The notes below the pieces were generated by a model, which saw only the letters and a program-made list of their open reading frames with translations, was not told the DNA's origin and did not search any database. A program made the position numbers and the translations under genes. Positions 21,617 through 31,902 of a DNA stretch of 64,000 nt are shown piece by piece (position 1 is the first letter of the stretch; each line of letters begins with the position of its first letter). Source of the DNA: Mixophyes australis (Eukaryota > Chordata > Amphibia > Anura > Limnodynastidae); NCBI GenBank assembly GCA_036250195.1, contig JAVHZZ010000011.1, forward strand, positions 51,653,311-51,717,310, read 5' to 3'.

Positions 21617-23218
21617 ATGGGTGCGAAGCAAACGCTAGAGATGGTTGATGTTGTGCTGCTTAAGGAAGGACCGCTGGGGTCAGCTAGGTACCTTATGTTT
21701 AAGAAATATGGTGCATACGCAACTGCGTATTGCGACACATGGGTCAAGATGACCAAAGATTGTGATAGGCCTTTCCCAACAATAGGAAGTTTTTATTCAG
21801 AGGTACTAAATAATGTAAAAGATAAAGTATGGTTGATTAAATCAACAAAAGTGAGAAATAGACATAATGATTGTTTAAAATTGTGGCAAATGGAAGGTAA
21901 CACGTGGCAGAGCAGTGAATGCACAGCGGAAGTAGGCGTGGCGAAAAGCGCGCACACGGCGAAAGTAGCCGTTGAGAAGCGTGGCGAACTCAGCGCAAGC
22001 GCGCCACCGCCACCTTATGTGGCGCGAGCGGTAAGTACAGCTGTAATTAAAACTGAAAAAAGAAAAATTGCTAAGTTGTTTCCTGTTTTAAGCCAGTTTA
22101 AAACAAGTGTATCTGAAGATGAAGATGAACCCACTGTGATTTCGGCCCTTGCCCATGCTGTTAGTGTACTAGAAACTTAGCGCAAGTATGAGAAAATGGC
22201 TGAGATAGGTGAGAGTAGCGTGATCACTAGGAGTGAAAGCGTTCTAAATCTTGAACCAGAAAATCCTGTAGTGTCCCCTGAAGGCAGTGAACCAGAGGGT
22301 GCGTACCCAGTCTGCACAATATCAGTTCCCAATGGGAAACCGGACAAGGATGGTGTAGTTCCTTTAAGAAATGTTACAATGCATTGTCCCTGGAGTAGAT
22401 CAGAATTACGTTCCATTATGACTGAATTCCCAGATCCTAGAAAAGAGTTGGCTAAGTGTCAGAAATTTGTTAAAGACTTAGGAAATGCCCACGAACCAAC
22501 CAATAAGGATTGGCGTGTAGTGTTGAGGGCGTGTCTTTCTCCCAATACTAACATACAAAAATTCATTGAAGATTGTTTGTTGGAGGAAGATGACACCTTG
22601 ACTGATGAGATTAACCAAAAAAATATAGCACAAATTGTCAAACACTTAGCCATCTATTTTCCAGTAGTGGTAAATTGGAATAAGATTTTCACCATTAAGC
22701 AAAAGGATAGTAAAACAGCAGCAGACTATTTTTCTAGGGCACTAGCATCAATGACACACTTTACCGGAGTAACTGACATAAGAGAGGACCCACATCACAG
22801 GGAAGTAGCTGTAGGAGTGTTAATGGATGGTCTTAGGGAAAATTTAAAAACCAGAGTACAAACCTCATTACCTAATTGGAGAGGTATCACAGTAGACTCT
22901 CTTAGGGAGTCTGCTGTGGAACATGACAAAAATATCTTTAGAAAGAGAGAAGAAAAGGGTGATAGGTTGATGATGATGAGTATTCAGGCTTTAGAAGGAA
23001 TACACACACAACCACAAACATACCAAGCATACAACTCAAGTAAAAAGGTAATAGTATGTTTTTGCTGTAAGAAAGAGGGACACATAAGGAGATTCTGTCC
23101 AGAAGCAAGGAAAGAAACATCAAGGGGGGAATCATATAGGTATCCTCCACGGAGAAACACACATAGGCAAGAGAACACACAGCTACCCACGCATATTATA
23201 GCAGCAAATGCTGCGTGA
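21617..23218 (+). pseudogene. ERV gag, one in-frame stop
   Basis: Gag forms the inner virion proteins. The ATG at 21617 is followed by Gly (MGAKQT), a typical N-myristoylation start of matrix. A PPPPY late-domain-like motif lies at about residue 131-135. A TAG at 22178-22180 interrupts the frame; coding resumes in the same frame from about 22196 through the capsid-like region to one nucleocapsid knuckle, C-x2-C-x4-H-x4-C (about 23060-23100). A TGA at 23216-23218 ends gag. Pro follows in the same frame, as in viruses that read through the gag stop. Unless the TAG is read through, no full Gag is made. Confidence 0.88.
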
Positions 23219-26200
23219 GAAAATGATAGTCAGCGCTAGGGGTCAGGTCATACCTGTAGTCTACAGCCAGTGAGGTTAACTGAGAGTCAGAGTGAAGAAC
23301 CAAAAATGATAGTTGACAAAGCTGGTAGGAAACAAACTTTTCATGTAGATACAGGGGCGGCCCGATCTGTGATAACCTCTCCTTTCAATCTACAGGTGAC
23401 CAGTAAAACTATTCCAGCTATGGGGGTAATGGGAAAAGTGTTACATTATCCTCTAACTAAACCCGCTGAAGTTACTATCGGGCCTCTGCATACTAAGCAT
23501 TCGTTTCTCTTGGCTGCAGCGGCTCCTACTAACTTGCTAGGGAGAGACTTGTTATGTAAAATGGGATGTGTCATATACTGTACTTCTGATGGTGTGTTCT
23601 TAGATATACCGGAGAAGGTTGCACATGAGGTACAGGATATATTGGACACCCCTCAAAGGTTAATGTTACACTCTTCTGTTATATAACAAAGTCCATCTCA
23701 AGTAAAGGGGATGTTGCTGGAAATACCAGGTTCCCTATGGACCAGAGATGGACAGGACACTGGACTGATGGCAAACGTAGCCCCTGTCATGGTCAATCTA
23801 AAAAGTGGTAGGATAGCTCCAAAAATCCCACAGTATCCATTAAAACTGGAGGTGGAACTAGGGGTATATCCTGTTATTGAAAGGCTGTTACAACAAGGGA
23901 TTTTAATTCGTACAGCCAGTACAGCAAATAGTCCCATTTTCCCTGTGAAGAAGAATGGGGGGAGGGGCTATAGATTAGTCCAGGACTTAAGGGGAATTAA
24001 TAAAGTTGTTGAGAGCCAATTCCCCGTAGTGCCGAATCCAGCTGTCATCCTCATGCAGATTCCACCATCTGCCAGTCATTTTACTGTCATTGATCTATGT
24101 TCTGCTTTCTTTTCAGTCCCTCTTCACCCTGACTGCCAATACCTTTTTGCATTCTCCTACAGGGGAGTGCAATACACATGGACCAGACTACCCCAGGGGT
24201 TCATTGACAGCCCCAGTATTTTCTCCCAAGCCTTACATGACTGTTTGCAATCCTTTCAACCCCACAATGGGTCTGTTCTAATTCAATATGTGGACGATTT
24301 GTTGTTGTGCTCTGATTCTTTTATGTCATGTTTACATGATAATAAATTGTTGTTGCTTCATCTTTCACAAACAGGGCACAAGGTGGCAAAGGATAAATTA
24401 CAGCCATGTCAGACTAAGGTCAAATACTTAGGACACTGCCTCACTAAGGGGCTAAGACACCTGACAACCGACAGAATTGAGGCCATACAACACATGACTG
24501 CCGCAGAGCCAGAAGCAGATTCGTACTTTCTTGGGGATGTGTGGATACTGTAGATCCTGGATCCCAGGTTTTTCTATTCTGGCATTAACATTGCAGGAGC
24601 TAGTCTCTTCCTCAAAACCAGAACGTGTTGTACACACAGAAGAGTCAGAGCAAGCGTTCTTTAATTTTAAAGATAGTCTGACTAGAGCACCTGCATTGGG
24701 AATACCTGATTATGAAAAGCCTTTTGAGCTATTTTGTACAGAAGCTGATGGTTGTGCAGCAGGTGTCCTCGCACAGAAACATGGTGACGCTAGCAGACCG
24801 GTAGCATACTACAGTGCACAATTAGACAATGTGGCAAGATCACTCCCAACATGTCTCCGAAGTGTAGCAGCAACGGCTCTTCTGGTGAGTAAGAGCGAGG
24901 ACGTAGTATTAGGACATAATTCAACTATCTATACACCCCATGCTGTATCAGCTCTGTTAAATTCAGCCCAAACCAGACATGTTTCTTCAGCTAGATTCAC
25001 AAAGTAGGAACTAGCCCTGATGGCACCCTCAAACATCACCATCAAACGATGTAGCACCTTAAATCCAGCTACATACCTTCCGTATGTGTCTCTAGAGACA
25101 CAAAGGGTGGGAGGTGAGGAGACCCTGGTTGATGATGAGTTAGGCAAGAATACTGACACGCATGACTGTATGGAACACCTGAATCAGACCTTTACTGCAA
25201 GGCCCGACATACGTGACACCCTCTTAGAAAATGTAGATTTTACGTTTTATACAGATGGAAGTTGCCATAGACAGACAGAGACAGGAGAGCTATGTACTGG
25301 TTACGCTGTTGTAGACGATCAGGATGTGATAGAAGCTGAACCCCTTGGTCCACCTCACTCAGCCCAGGTGGCGGAACTAGTAGCACTAAGGAGAGCGTGT
25401 GAATTGGCAGAGGGTAAATCAGCCAATATATATACTGACTCTAGGTACGCCTTCGGGGTAGTGCACGATTTTGGGGCCCTTTGGCGTCTTAGAAACTTTA
25501 CGACAGCAGCAGGTACACCAGTGGCACACTCACAACACATAAAAGGACTTCTGACAGCGATACAGTTACCCAGAACAATAGCCGTCATAAAGTGCAAAGC
25601 CCATACCTTTGAAGAAGTGTCATTGGGCAACAACAGGGCAGACGAAGCTGCTAAATGGGCAGCAGGGCAACCTATGACTGTATCAACCGAGACTATGATG
25701 GTTTTTCAGACATTAGACATGCAGAAATTAATTGAAATGAAAGATTTGTGTTCCCTGCAGGAAAAGGCGGTCTGGAAGGCGAAGGGATGTGGTCAAGAGT
25801 CCTCAGGACTCTGGAGGGATGGACAAGGTAAGCCTGTAGCTCCCCGAACATACTATCCAAGCCTGGCTGAAGCAGCACACGGTCTGACTCACATGGGTAA
25901 AGAAGGTATGTGCAAACAGGTGAGAGCATACTGGTGTGCTCCTGGATTTTCCTCTCAGGCTGGTAAGAAAGCAATGTCATGTCTTACTTGTTTGAGGAAA
26001 AATGTTGGGAAAACTATTCCAACTGAGTCATCCCACATCCCTCCTACAGACGGACCTTTTCAGGTAATACAAATTGACTATATCCAATTACCACCGTGTT
26101 AGTGTGTATTGATGTGTTTTCCGGTTGGGTAGAAGCATATCCAGCAGCCACTAATACTGCTGTGTTCACTGCAAAGAAAATTGTACAAGACTTTGTGTAT

Positions 26201-26887
26201 AGGTTCGGTATCCCTAGAATCATTGAAAGTGATAGGGGTACCCATTTTACTGGTGATATCTTCCAAAATATGTGTAAACTCATGGGATTCAGTAGCAGAC
26301 TTCACACCCCTTACCGACCACAAGCCAGTGGTAAGGTGGAGAGAGTAAACGGTACTATAAAGAACAAGCTGGGTAAGATAATGGCTGAAACTGGGTTGGC
26401 ATGGCCTGAGGCTTTGCCATTGGTCCTCCATAGCATTCGAACCACTCCTAGACCTCCTCTTAATCTGTCCCCCTTTGAGATACTGTTCGGACGACAACCT
26501 CATTTGATCGTGAGTCCACAAGACGACTTGAAGTGTAATAATGAAGTGACTGTACAATATCTTATAAGAATGAGTAGACAACTAAAACAACAACAACAAA
26601 AACTAAAAATGCTGTCACCTGGTATGCCAGAGACGAACTGTCATGATGTTGAATCTGGAGACTATGTTATGATCCGCAATTTCTTACGTTCAGGTTGTAT
26701 AACAGACCGTTGGGAAGGCCCGTACCAAGTGCTGCTGACCAGTACTACATCACTGAAGGTTGCAGAGAGAGACACTTGGGTCCATTCCACCCACTGCAGG
26801 AGAGTCCATAATCCGGAGAAAGTGCAAGATAAAACTAAGACCGACGACATAGAGCTGTCACTTGTGAGCCTATTCCGGGAGACCTAA
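23219..26887 (+). pseudogene. ERV pro-pol, broken by stops and frameshifts
   Basis: The protease has DTGA at 23348-23359. A TAA at 23684-23686 precedes the RT, which has LPQG and YVDD (24287-24298). Coding moves to another frame near 24530 (RT connection), meets a TAG at 25005-25007, then continues with RNase H (TDGS, AELVAL, TDSRYA, RADEAA) and the integrase zinc finger (CLTCLRK). It shifts frame again near 26095 into the integrase core (CIDVFSGW, ESDRGTHF, then a Glu in the GKVERVNG block) and C-terminal domain, ending at 26887. These proteins would cut polyproteins, copy RNA to DNA and insert it. The copy is not functional. Another in-frame TAG lies near 23237 between gag and pro. Confidence 0.9.
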
Positions 26888-26944
26888 AGCCTGCAGTCGA
26901 GACACCTGAACCAGAGACGTTGCCTCAGAACTATCTTTCCAGCG

Positions 26945-28735
26945 ATGGAGTGGCGGTTTTTGTTTTTCTTTTGTTCCAGGATTTTCCTTGTTTTTACACT
27001 CTCTAGGACATTCTATTTTTGTGAAGGAGGATGGAGGACGGAGGAGAGTTCTGGGAGTGATACGGATGAAATGGAGGCAGAAGAAAAGTTAATAGGATAC
27101 TCAGAGCAGCCCATTATCAAACTTGGTCCAGGGGTTATGAAAAGGTCTGCTAGCTCAGGAACTCGGAGGCAGTGTGAGGGGCTATTGTCTGATGAGTATT
27201 GTATCTGCAAGTTCTGCGACTCCCTAGTTGAAGAGAGATGCATCCAACGATGCCAGTCCCCCAGTACTTTGAATATAGGCGGGCATCCTTTGGAGGATTA
27301 TCACTCCCTGGTGGGTAAGGTGCTAAACCAAACCGAGTGTTGGGTGTGCTCTCACGTGCCGCAAGGGCAGCATAATATAGGACTAGTGCCATTCCCTCTA
27401 AACATATCTGAAATACTCAAATTGAGGGGTGGGAGGCCCATAGACGGGAGGTACAATAACACTAGGTCCCCTAGTCTGACGCTTCGACAATACTCCATAG
27501 GCAGATCTTTGCTGTGCCTAAACATATCTCATGCAAAGTGCCTGGAGAATTGGCAGGCTGACCTATCAGATCAGACAATGGCTCGCCACACTCATTTTAG
27601 AGGGAGACTCACAAGGTCACTACTAGGCAGGAATGTTGATGGAAGTCACAGATTAGGGCGTATAACCAAACATAAGAAGGTATCCATTGGAAAAGTCTCT
27701 ACAGATAAATGTAAAAATGTCATTAATGCCGACACGTGTCTAGAACAAATGGAGACACTGGGCATGGGTAGTTTTATCAAAACTCTGTGTGATATAATTC
27801 ATGGGCATACTGTTCCTTATGTTCTCCCTGATGATGTGTATTTTGTTTGTGGGAGGAAAGCTTATTCCTGGGTGACTCTGAGTTCCAAGGGCTTGTGTTT
27901 CTTAGCTAAACTGGTTCCTGAAATCATGACTATTACTCATGAAGAAATGGTTGGTATTCACAAGACTACATCACCACCATACATACACACACAGTATGAA
28001 CACCGTGGCAAGAGAAATATGATTCCTGGTGAGGAACCCATAGCTACAAAATTGATTAGTGAAACTGCTGGTTTCCAAGTTATGGTTGCTCTAGACCTCA
28101 CCAGGACTGCTCGGGGAACATTAAACTTTAAATATATCCAAGACCTAGCTAAATTAATAGATAATATCACCGAGATGTATGATGACACTTTCAGGTATAC
28201 TGGAAGGGAGCTACAAGCGTACAAGAAGGAGTTGGTGCAACATAGACTGGTACTAAATTATCTCACCTCTATTGCTGGTGGGTACTGTGTAACACTGGCC
28301 ACCCAGTTTGGTGTCAAATGTTGCACGTACATTACTAATAATACGGATGACCCTAAAGAGGTTATAGACCGGAAGATGGATGAAATTTTGCAGCTGAAAT
28401 GGGAATTTCGAAAGAGCCATAATTCTTTGTTATATGAGGTCGGGGAAAAGGTGGCGGGTTGGTTCTCGTGGTTGAACCCTGTGAAATGGTTCTCTGGTCT
28501 GGGGGAGTGGGTACAGGAAATGGTTGCTAGTGTAGGTAAGCTCCTTCTCCTTATACTGGGTGTCATCTTAGCAATTGGTTTAGTTGTCAAATGTGTTCCT
28601 ACTGTGTTGAAGTGTGGAAAACGGTCTCATAGGCGTAACACTGAGAAAGAGACTGAAAGGGTGGTACCAGATACCGAGATCATGGTCTGTGAAGAAGTAT
28701 TGTATAATCCTGAACTTGAAACGGTGATTGGGTGA
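26945..28735 (+). CDS. env: ERV envelope glycoprotein, uninterrupted 596-codon frame
   Basis: The ATG at 26945 lies 57 bases after the pol stop. A hydrophobic N-terminal segment (about residues 4-25) could be a signal peptide. The surface part has CWVC at residues 132-135, the CxxC motif that pairs with the transmembrane subunit in gamma-type envelopes. RGKR at 354-357 fits furin cleavage. The transmembrane part has a Cys-x10-Cys-Cys motif (448, 459, 460), longer than the usual Cys-x6-Cys-Cys. A membrane anchor sits at about 533-555, and a tail of about 40 residues follows. The frame is open while gag and pol are broken. That may reflect chance, youth, or selection for a host role; the sequence alone cannot decide. 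Confidence 0.88.
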   Translation: MEWRFLFFFCSRIFLVFTLSRTFYFCEGGWRTEESSGSDTDEMEAEEKLIGYSEQPIIKLGPGVMKRSASSGTRRQCEGLLSDEYCICKFCDSLVEERCIQRCQSPSTLNIGGHPLEDYHSLVGKVLNQTECWVCSHVPQGQHNIGLVPFPLNISEILKLRGGRPIDGRYNNTRSPSLTLRQYSIGRSLLCLNISHAKCLENWQADLSDQTMARHTHFRGRLTRSLLGRNVDGSHRLGRITKHKKVSIGKVSTDKCKNVINADTCLEQMETLGMGSFIKTLCDIIHGHTVPYVLPDDVYFVCGRKAYSWVTLSSKGLCFLAKLVPEIMTITHEEMVGIHKTTSPPYIHTQYEHRGKRNMIPGEEPIATKLISETAGFQVMVALDLTRTARGTLNFKYIQDLAKLIDNITEMYDDTFRYTGRELQAYKKELVQHRLVLNYLTSIAGGYCVTLATQFGVKCCTYITNNTDDPKEVIDRKMDEILQLKWEFRKSHNSLLYEVGEKVAGWFSWLNPVKWFSGLGEWVQEMVASVGKLLLLILGVILAIGLVVKCVPTVLKCGKRSHRRNTEKETERVVPDTEIMVCEEVLYNPELETVIG

Positions 28736-28764
28736 TAGTTAAGTACACTATCAAAGGGTGGAGC

Positions 28765-29002
28765 TGTCGAAGTCAGCAAACTGGATAAAGTCATTTCAAT
28801 TAAAGTCTAGCAAACTTGGTTGTCTTTGTCTGAAAAGATGCGTACGGTATGCATCGACGTACAAGGGCACGCTACGGCGTGAAAGGGCGTACGCATCCAC
28901 TACACGTGGCAGCAACAGTAATTGGTCTTTTACCATACATTCGCACAAAAACGCATACTTATAAAATAGTACACATTAATGGTAGTTGCAACACATAGTC
29001 AG
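28765..29002 (+). repeat. 3' LTR of ERV, truncated in U3
   Basis: It starts TGTCGAAGTC after the purine-rich AAAGGGTGGAG (28753-28763, likely polypurine tract). It follows the 5' LTR to ACACATAGTCAG and then unrelated sequence begins, so R and U5 are missing. No polyadenylation signal from this LTR remains. Confidence 0.9.
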
Positions 29003-30016
29003 GGCATTTGCCCTGAAGGCTGGTCCCACAGTGGAATATCTTGGGCTGGGTCACTAGACCACCAGCATTTTTTTCCCTTTACAATGTTCCTAATAGGCTG
29101 CTAAGTTGAGTCTTGCCCTCCCCTGGTTGGAGCCAATTATTTAATGGTGGTGATATTAATTTATGTGTAGGCTAATGGTAGGGCTATTCAATGTAACAGT
29201 GGACACTATTAATTTAAGATGAGTTGACGGGATTTTTAATTTAATGCTGGGGTAGTTTATGGCTATTAAATGAATATGGGGATGAGGTTTGGTATATTGG
29301 TTTGTGAATTTCAGTGAATTTTCCCTCATTTTTTCTCAATTTTTCTATTAATTTATCCCCTCTGTCTTAGTGCTACATATAATTTCTTATTGTTTCTGTC
29401 CCTCTCTCCTTCATATTTTTCTTCTTTTTCCCTTGTGCATTTTCCCCTCATGTCTTTCCTATTTTACCTGCTACACCCATTGTTTCCACGTTTATTGTTG
29501 CTTTTATTCCATACACTGAATCCATGAATAAGCCACACCATGGATAAGCCTTTTTCTACACACAAAATACAGCACCCTGTTCAACACAAATGAGACCCCA
29601 TAACTTATGGCCTGGGCTGCTTTGTACCATTTAAAATATTCCATTGTATAGGAGAAGTTACTCTTAGGTTTGGGGCATATCATATCTACATTAAGTGTGA
29701 TGTCTTTCTTTGTGTCACTTTGTTTTGATAACATTACTGATACATTGGCATAGCTACAATCAGAAACTCCTACATCCCTATCTTTTTTAACATGAAATTA
29801 AATTACCTTTTTCTAAGTCTGGTTAAATAAATTTTCTTAGCCACTGGGCTCTGAACTGGCATACAGATATCAGGGTTACCAAACACACCTGACAATTTTT
29901 AAATACTGACTCTGAGGGAGATATGTAGCTGAAGTGTACTTAAACTGAAGACAGGTTTTGTTTCTTGTGTCCTACTGCTCTGTTACCTCAGACCAAGAGA
30001 CTGGTACTATATAATA
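29003..30016. other. AT-rich spacer, nothing recognised
   Basis: There is no coding frame of note. Pyrimidine-rich stretches lie around 29340-29480. Confidence 0.4.
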
Positions 30017-30231
30017 TCTACTATATAAATGCCTAGTGGCGTGTGTGAAAAAAAAAAAAAACAAGCTGCAGCGCCATCTGCTGGGCAGAGTTATACACTG
30101 ACCTATATATTTCTTGAAGGAGAAGTGACAGTTGGGATTGGTTGGTGGTTGCCGGGGGTGACAGTGGGGAGTTTTTAACACCTTAAGTTGATTTGACTAG
30201 AATGCATGAGTATGATGCACGGGTTAACTGA
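30017..30231 (+). mobile_element. Short Helitron-like element
   Basis: It starts TCTACTATATAAATGCC after an A. It ends with a hairpin GCATGAGTATGATGC, then ACGGGTTAACTGA; the CTGA fits the CTRR end rule of Helitrons. The 5' and 3' ends resemble vertebrate Helitron ends. The following base is C rather than the expected T, and there is no coding capacity. Confidence 0.42.
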
Positions 30232-30803
30232 CCTACTAAATTCTTAGTGTGTGTGGAAAAAAAAACTTAAAAAGGGCTGAAATTTGGTATACTGACATTA
30301 TTGACGAGTTGAGGGGTCAAACTCATTTTCGTGAGGTAATTTTACCTCATGAACATACATGTGTACAGTGGCAGATCCAGGGGGGTGCGATCGGGGCAAT
30401 CGCCCCCCCCCCCTAGCAGGGGTTTGCTGCCGACTGCTGCACAGTATGTGCAGGTCCATTTGGCAGTGACAGTGTGCTGCCCGGCTGCTCTGATTGTGTT
30501 TTAAACACAATCAGAGCAGCCGGGCAGCACACTGTCCCTGCCTGTCACTGCCGAGCGGACCTGCACATACTGTGCAGCCCCCGGCAGCCTCAGAAGTCGG
30601 AAAGGGGGCGGGGCCTAAATCGCCCCGCCCTAACATCGCCCCGGGGAACAAACATTTTTCATTTTAACCACGTTAAAAAAGGGCGCAACACTCTTCCCCT
30701 GTGGAGGCCTGGGCTAGGCCCAAATGCATGACAAGAACCTTTTTAACACCTTAAGTAGCTTGATTTGACTAGAATGCATGAGTATCATGCACGGGTTAAC
30801 TTG
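30232..30803 (+). mobile_element. Second Helitron-like unit, with an internal palindromic insertion
   Basis: It begins CCTACTAAATTCTTAGTGTG, similar to the start of the first unit, and ends with the same 3' block (TTAACACCTTAAGT ... GCATGAGTATCATGC-ACGGGTTAAC). The CTRR end has been replaced by the TA microsatellite. The two units are head to tail. Confidence 0.38.
30370..30715. mobile_element. Palindromic MITE-like insertion
   Basis: It starts near CAGTGGCAGATCCAGG. The core is a long inverted repeat about 30437-30583 (CTGCACAGTATGTGCAGG ... CCTGCACATACTGTGCAG) centred on TTTTAAA near 30501. The right end is uncertain and I saw no target-site duplication. Confidence 0.5.
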
Positions 30804-30903
<100 letters not shown>

Positions 30904-30914
30904 GTGTCTAATAT

Positions 30915-31455
30915 TGTGACAATGGGAGTGGCTTGCCACATGCCTCTGAGAATGGAATTAGCTATGGAGTTAACAGTCTGCAGGTAAAAGGTTGCAGACC
31001 AAGTAATATACAGGTGTAGCACTGTATTTATGTTCACTTACATACAGGTCTGAGACATATGTTACAAGCTGAAGTGTAAAATGTAAACTTAACTTACATG
31101 CTTTGAGCTATCTTCCACAGCAACAGCAGATGGTTGACAAGTTGTCTGCAATAATGAGAACAGAACATCTACTGGGAACTCCTTTTAAAGGCAAAGTGGG
31201 AGTGTCACCTGTCTGTCAAGCCAAGCCTACGGGATGAGTCTCGTGTATAAAACCCTGAACTGAGTGTGTGTGAATTGCAACTGCTGCCAGTTAGTGGCTG
31301 GCTGGTAGTTAAGGAACTGCCGTTTAGCCAGATGTAGGTTGCCTGGTGTCGTCCTGACATGTGATGTGTTATGGTGATGTAACAATAAACCACCATTTTG
31401 ATTTGCAACAAGAAGTTGTCTGTGTTGCTGATATCTGTGGGGTGTTCTTGCAACA
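30915..31455 (+). repeat. LTR of an unidentified LTR retrotransposon
   Basis: It is bounded by TGTGAC and CAACA. TATAAAA lies near 31246 and AATAAA near 31384. A primer-site-like sequence follows directly. The 5' limit is a guess and I found no partner LTR. Confidence 0.5.
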
Positions 31456-31457
31456 AG

Positions 31458-31471
31458 TGGTGTCAGAAGTG
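31458..31471 (+). promoter_or_regulatory. Primer binding site, tRNA-Leu-like
   Basis: TGGTGTCAGAAGTG resembles the 3' end complement of leucine tRNA, as used by several gypsy-type elements. It sits two bases after the LTR end. Confidence 0.5.
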
Positions 31472-31894
31472 CTACAATAAGGGTGCGTTTGTTTCAATAT
31501 ATAAAAGGTGTCTTTCGTCCTACAGGAGATAAATGTTTGTTTCATTGGTTACCTGAGCAGTAATTGTGTGTGTGCATAGCAACAAAATTTCTTCCGTCCT
31601 ATTTTTTTATTTAAATGAGGGTCTGTCATGTTACTTGTTTTTCAAGAGTCATGAAACGGGCAATATGCATCCAAGATAAAGATGATTCCTGCAACAAGAT
31701 GGCTGTGGCTACTGTGAATACCCAAAGTCCTTTATCTGGATTGGGTCCTAACAAATTCATTGTCAGGTTCCTTGTCTCACTTCTTTCCTCACAGCAGGGA
31801 CCTTTTTGTTCCCCCAGAGTTACCTGGTGCTGACTGATGCAACTCCAGGCTGGGGTTTATTATGCCTATTTAAACTGGTGTACCTGGGATTGTT
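31472..31894. other. Sequence between LTR and hAT, unassigned
   Basis: It probably joined the sequence at 33902 onward before the hAT inserted, because the hAT duplication GTTGTATA is at both sides. A short minus-strand frame here could be retroviral, but it is too decayed to name. Confidence 0.35.
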
Positions 31895-31902
31895 GTTGTA
31901 TA

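Larger units (their letters stand above)
19812..29002 (+). mobile_element. Endogenous retrovirus, class I (gamma/epsilon-like), near full length
   Basis: The order is LTR, proline-tRNA-type primer site, long leader, gag, pro-pol, env and a truncated LTR. Gag, protease and the first half of pol share one reading frame, separated by stop codons, which is the gammaretrovirus arrangement. Env overlaps neither frame. The 3' LTR stops after about 238 bp, so target-site duplications cannot be checked. A more decayed pol of similar type lies on the minus strand at about 33950-35440. Confidence 0.93.

Noticed and set aside
31205..31455. LTR at 30915-31455 considered as the 5' LTR of the ERV pol at 33950-35440
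   Set aside because: The primer site and polyadenylation signal are on the plus strand, while that pol reads on the minus strand.
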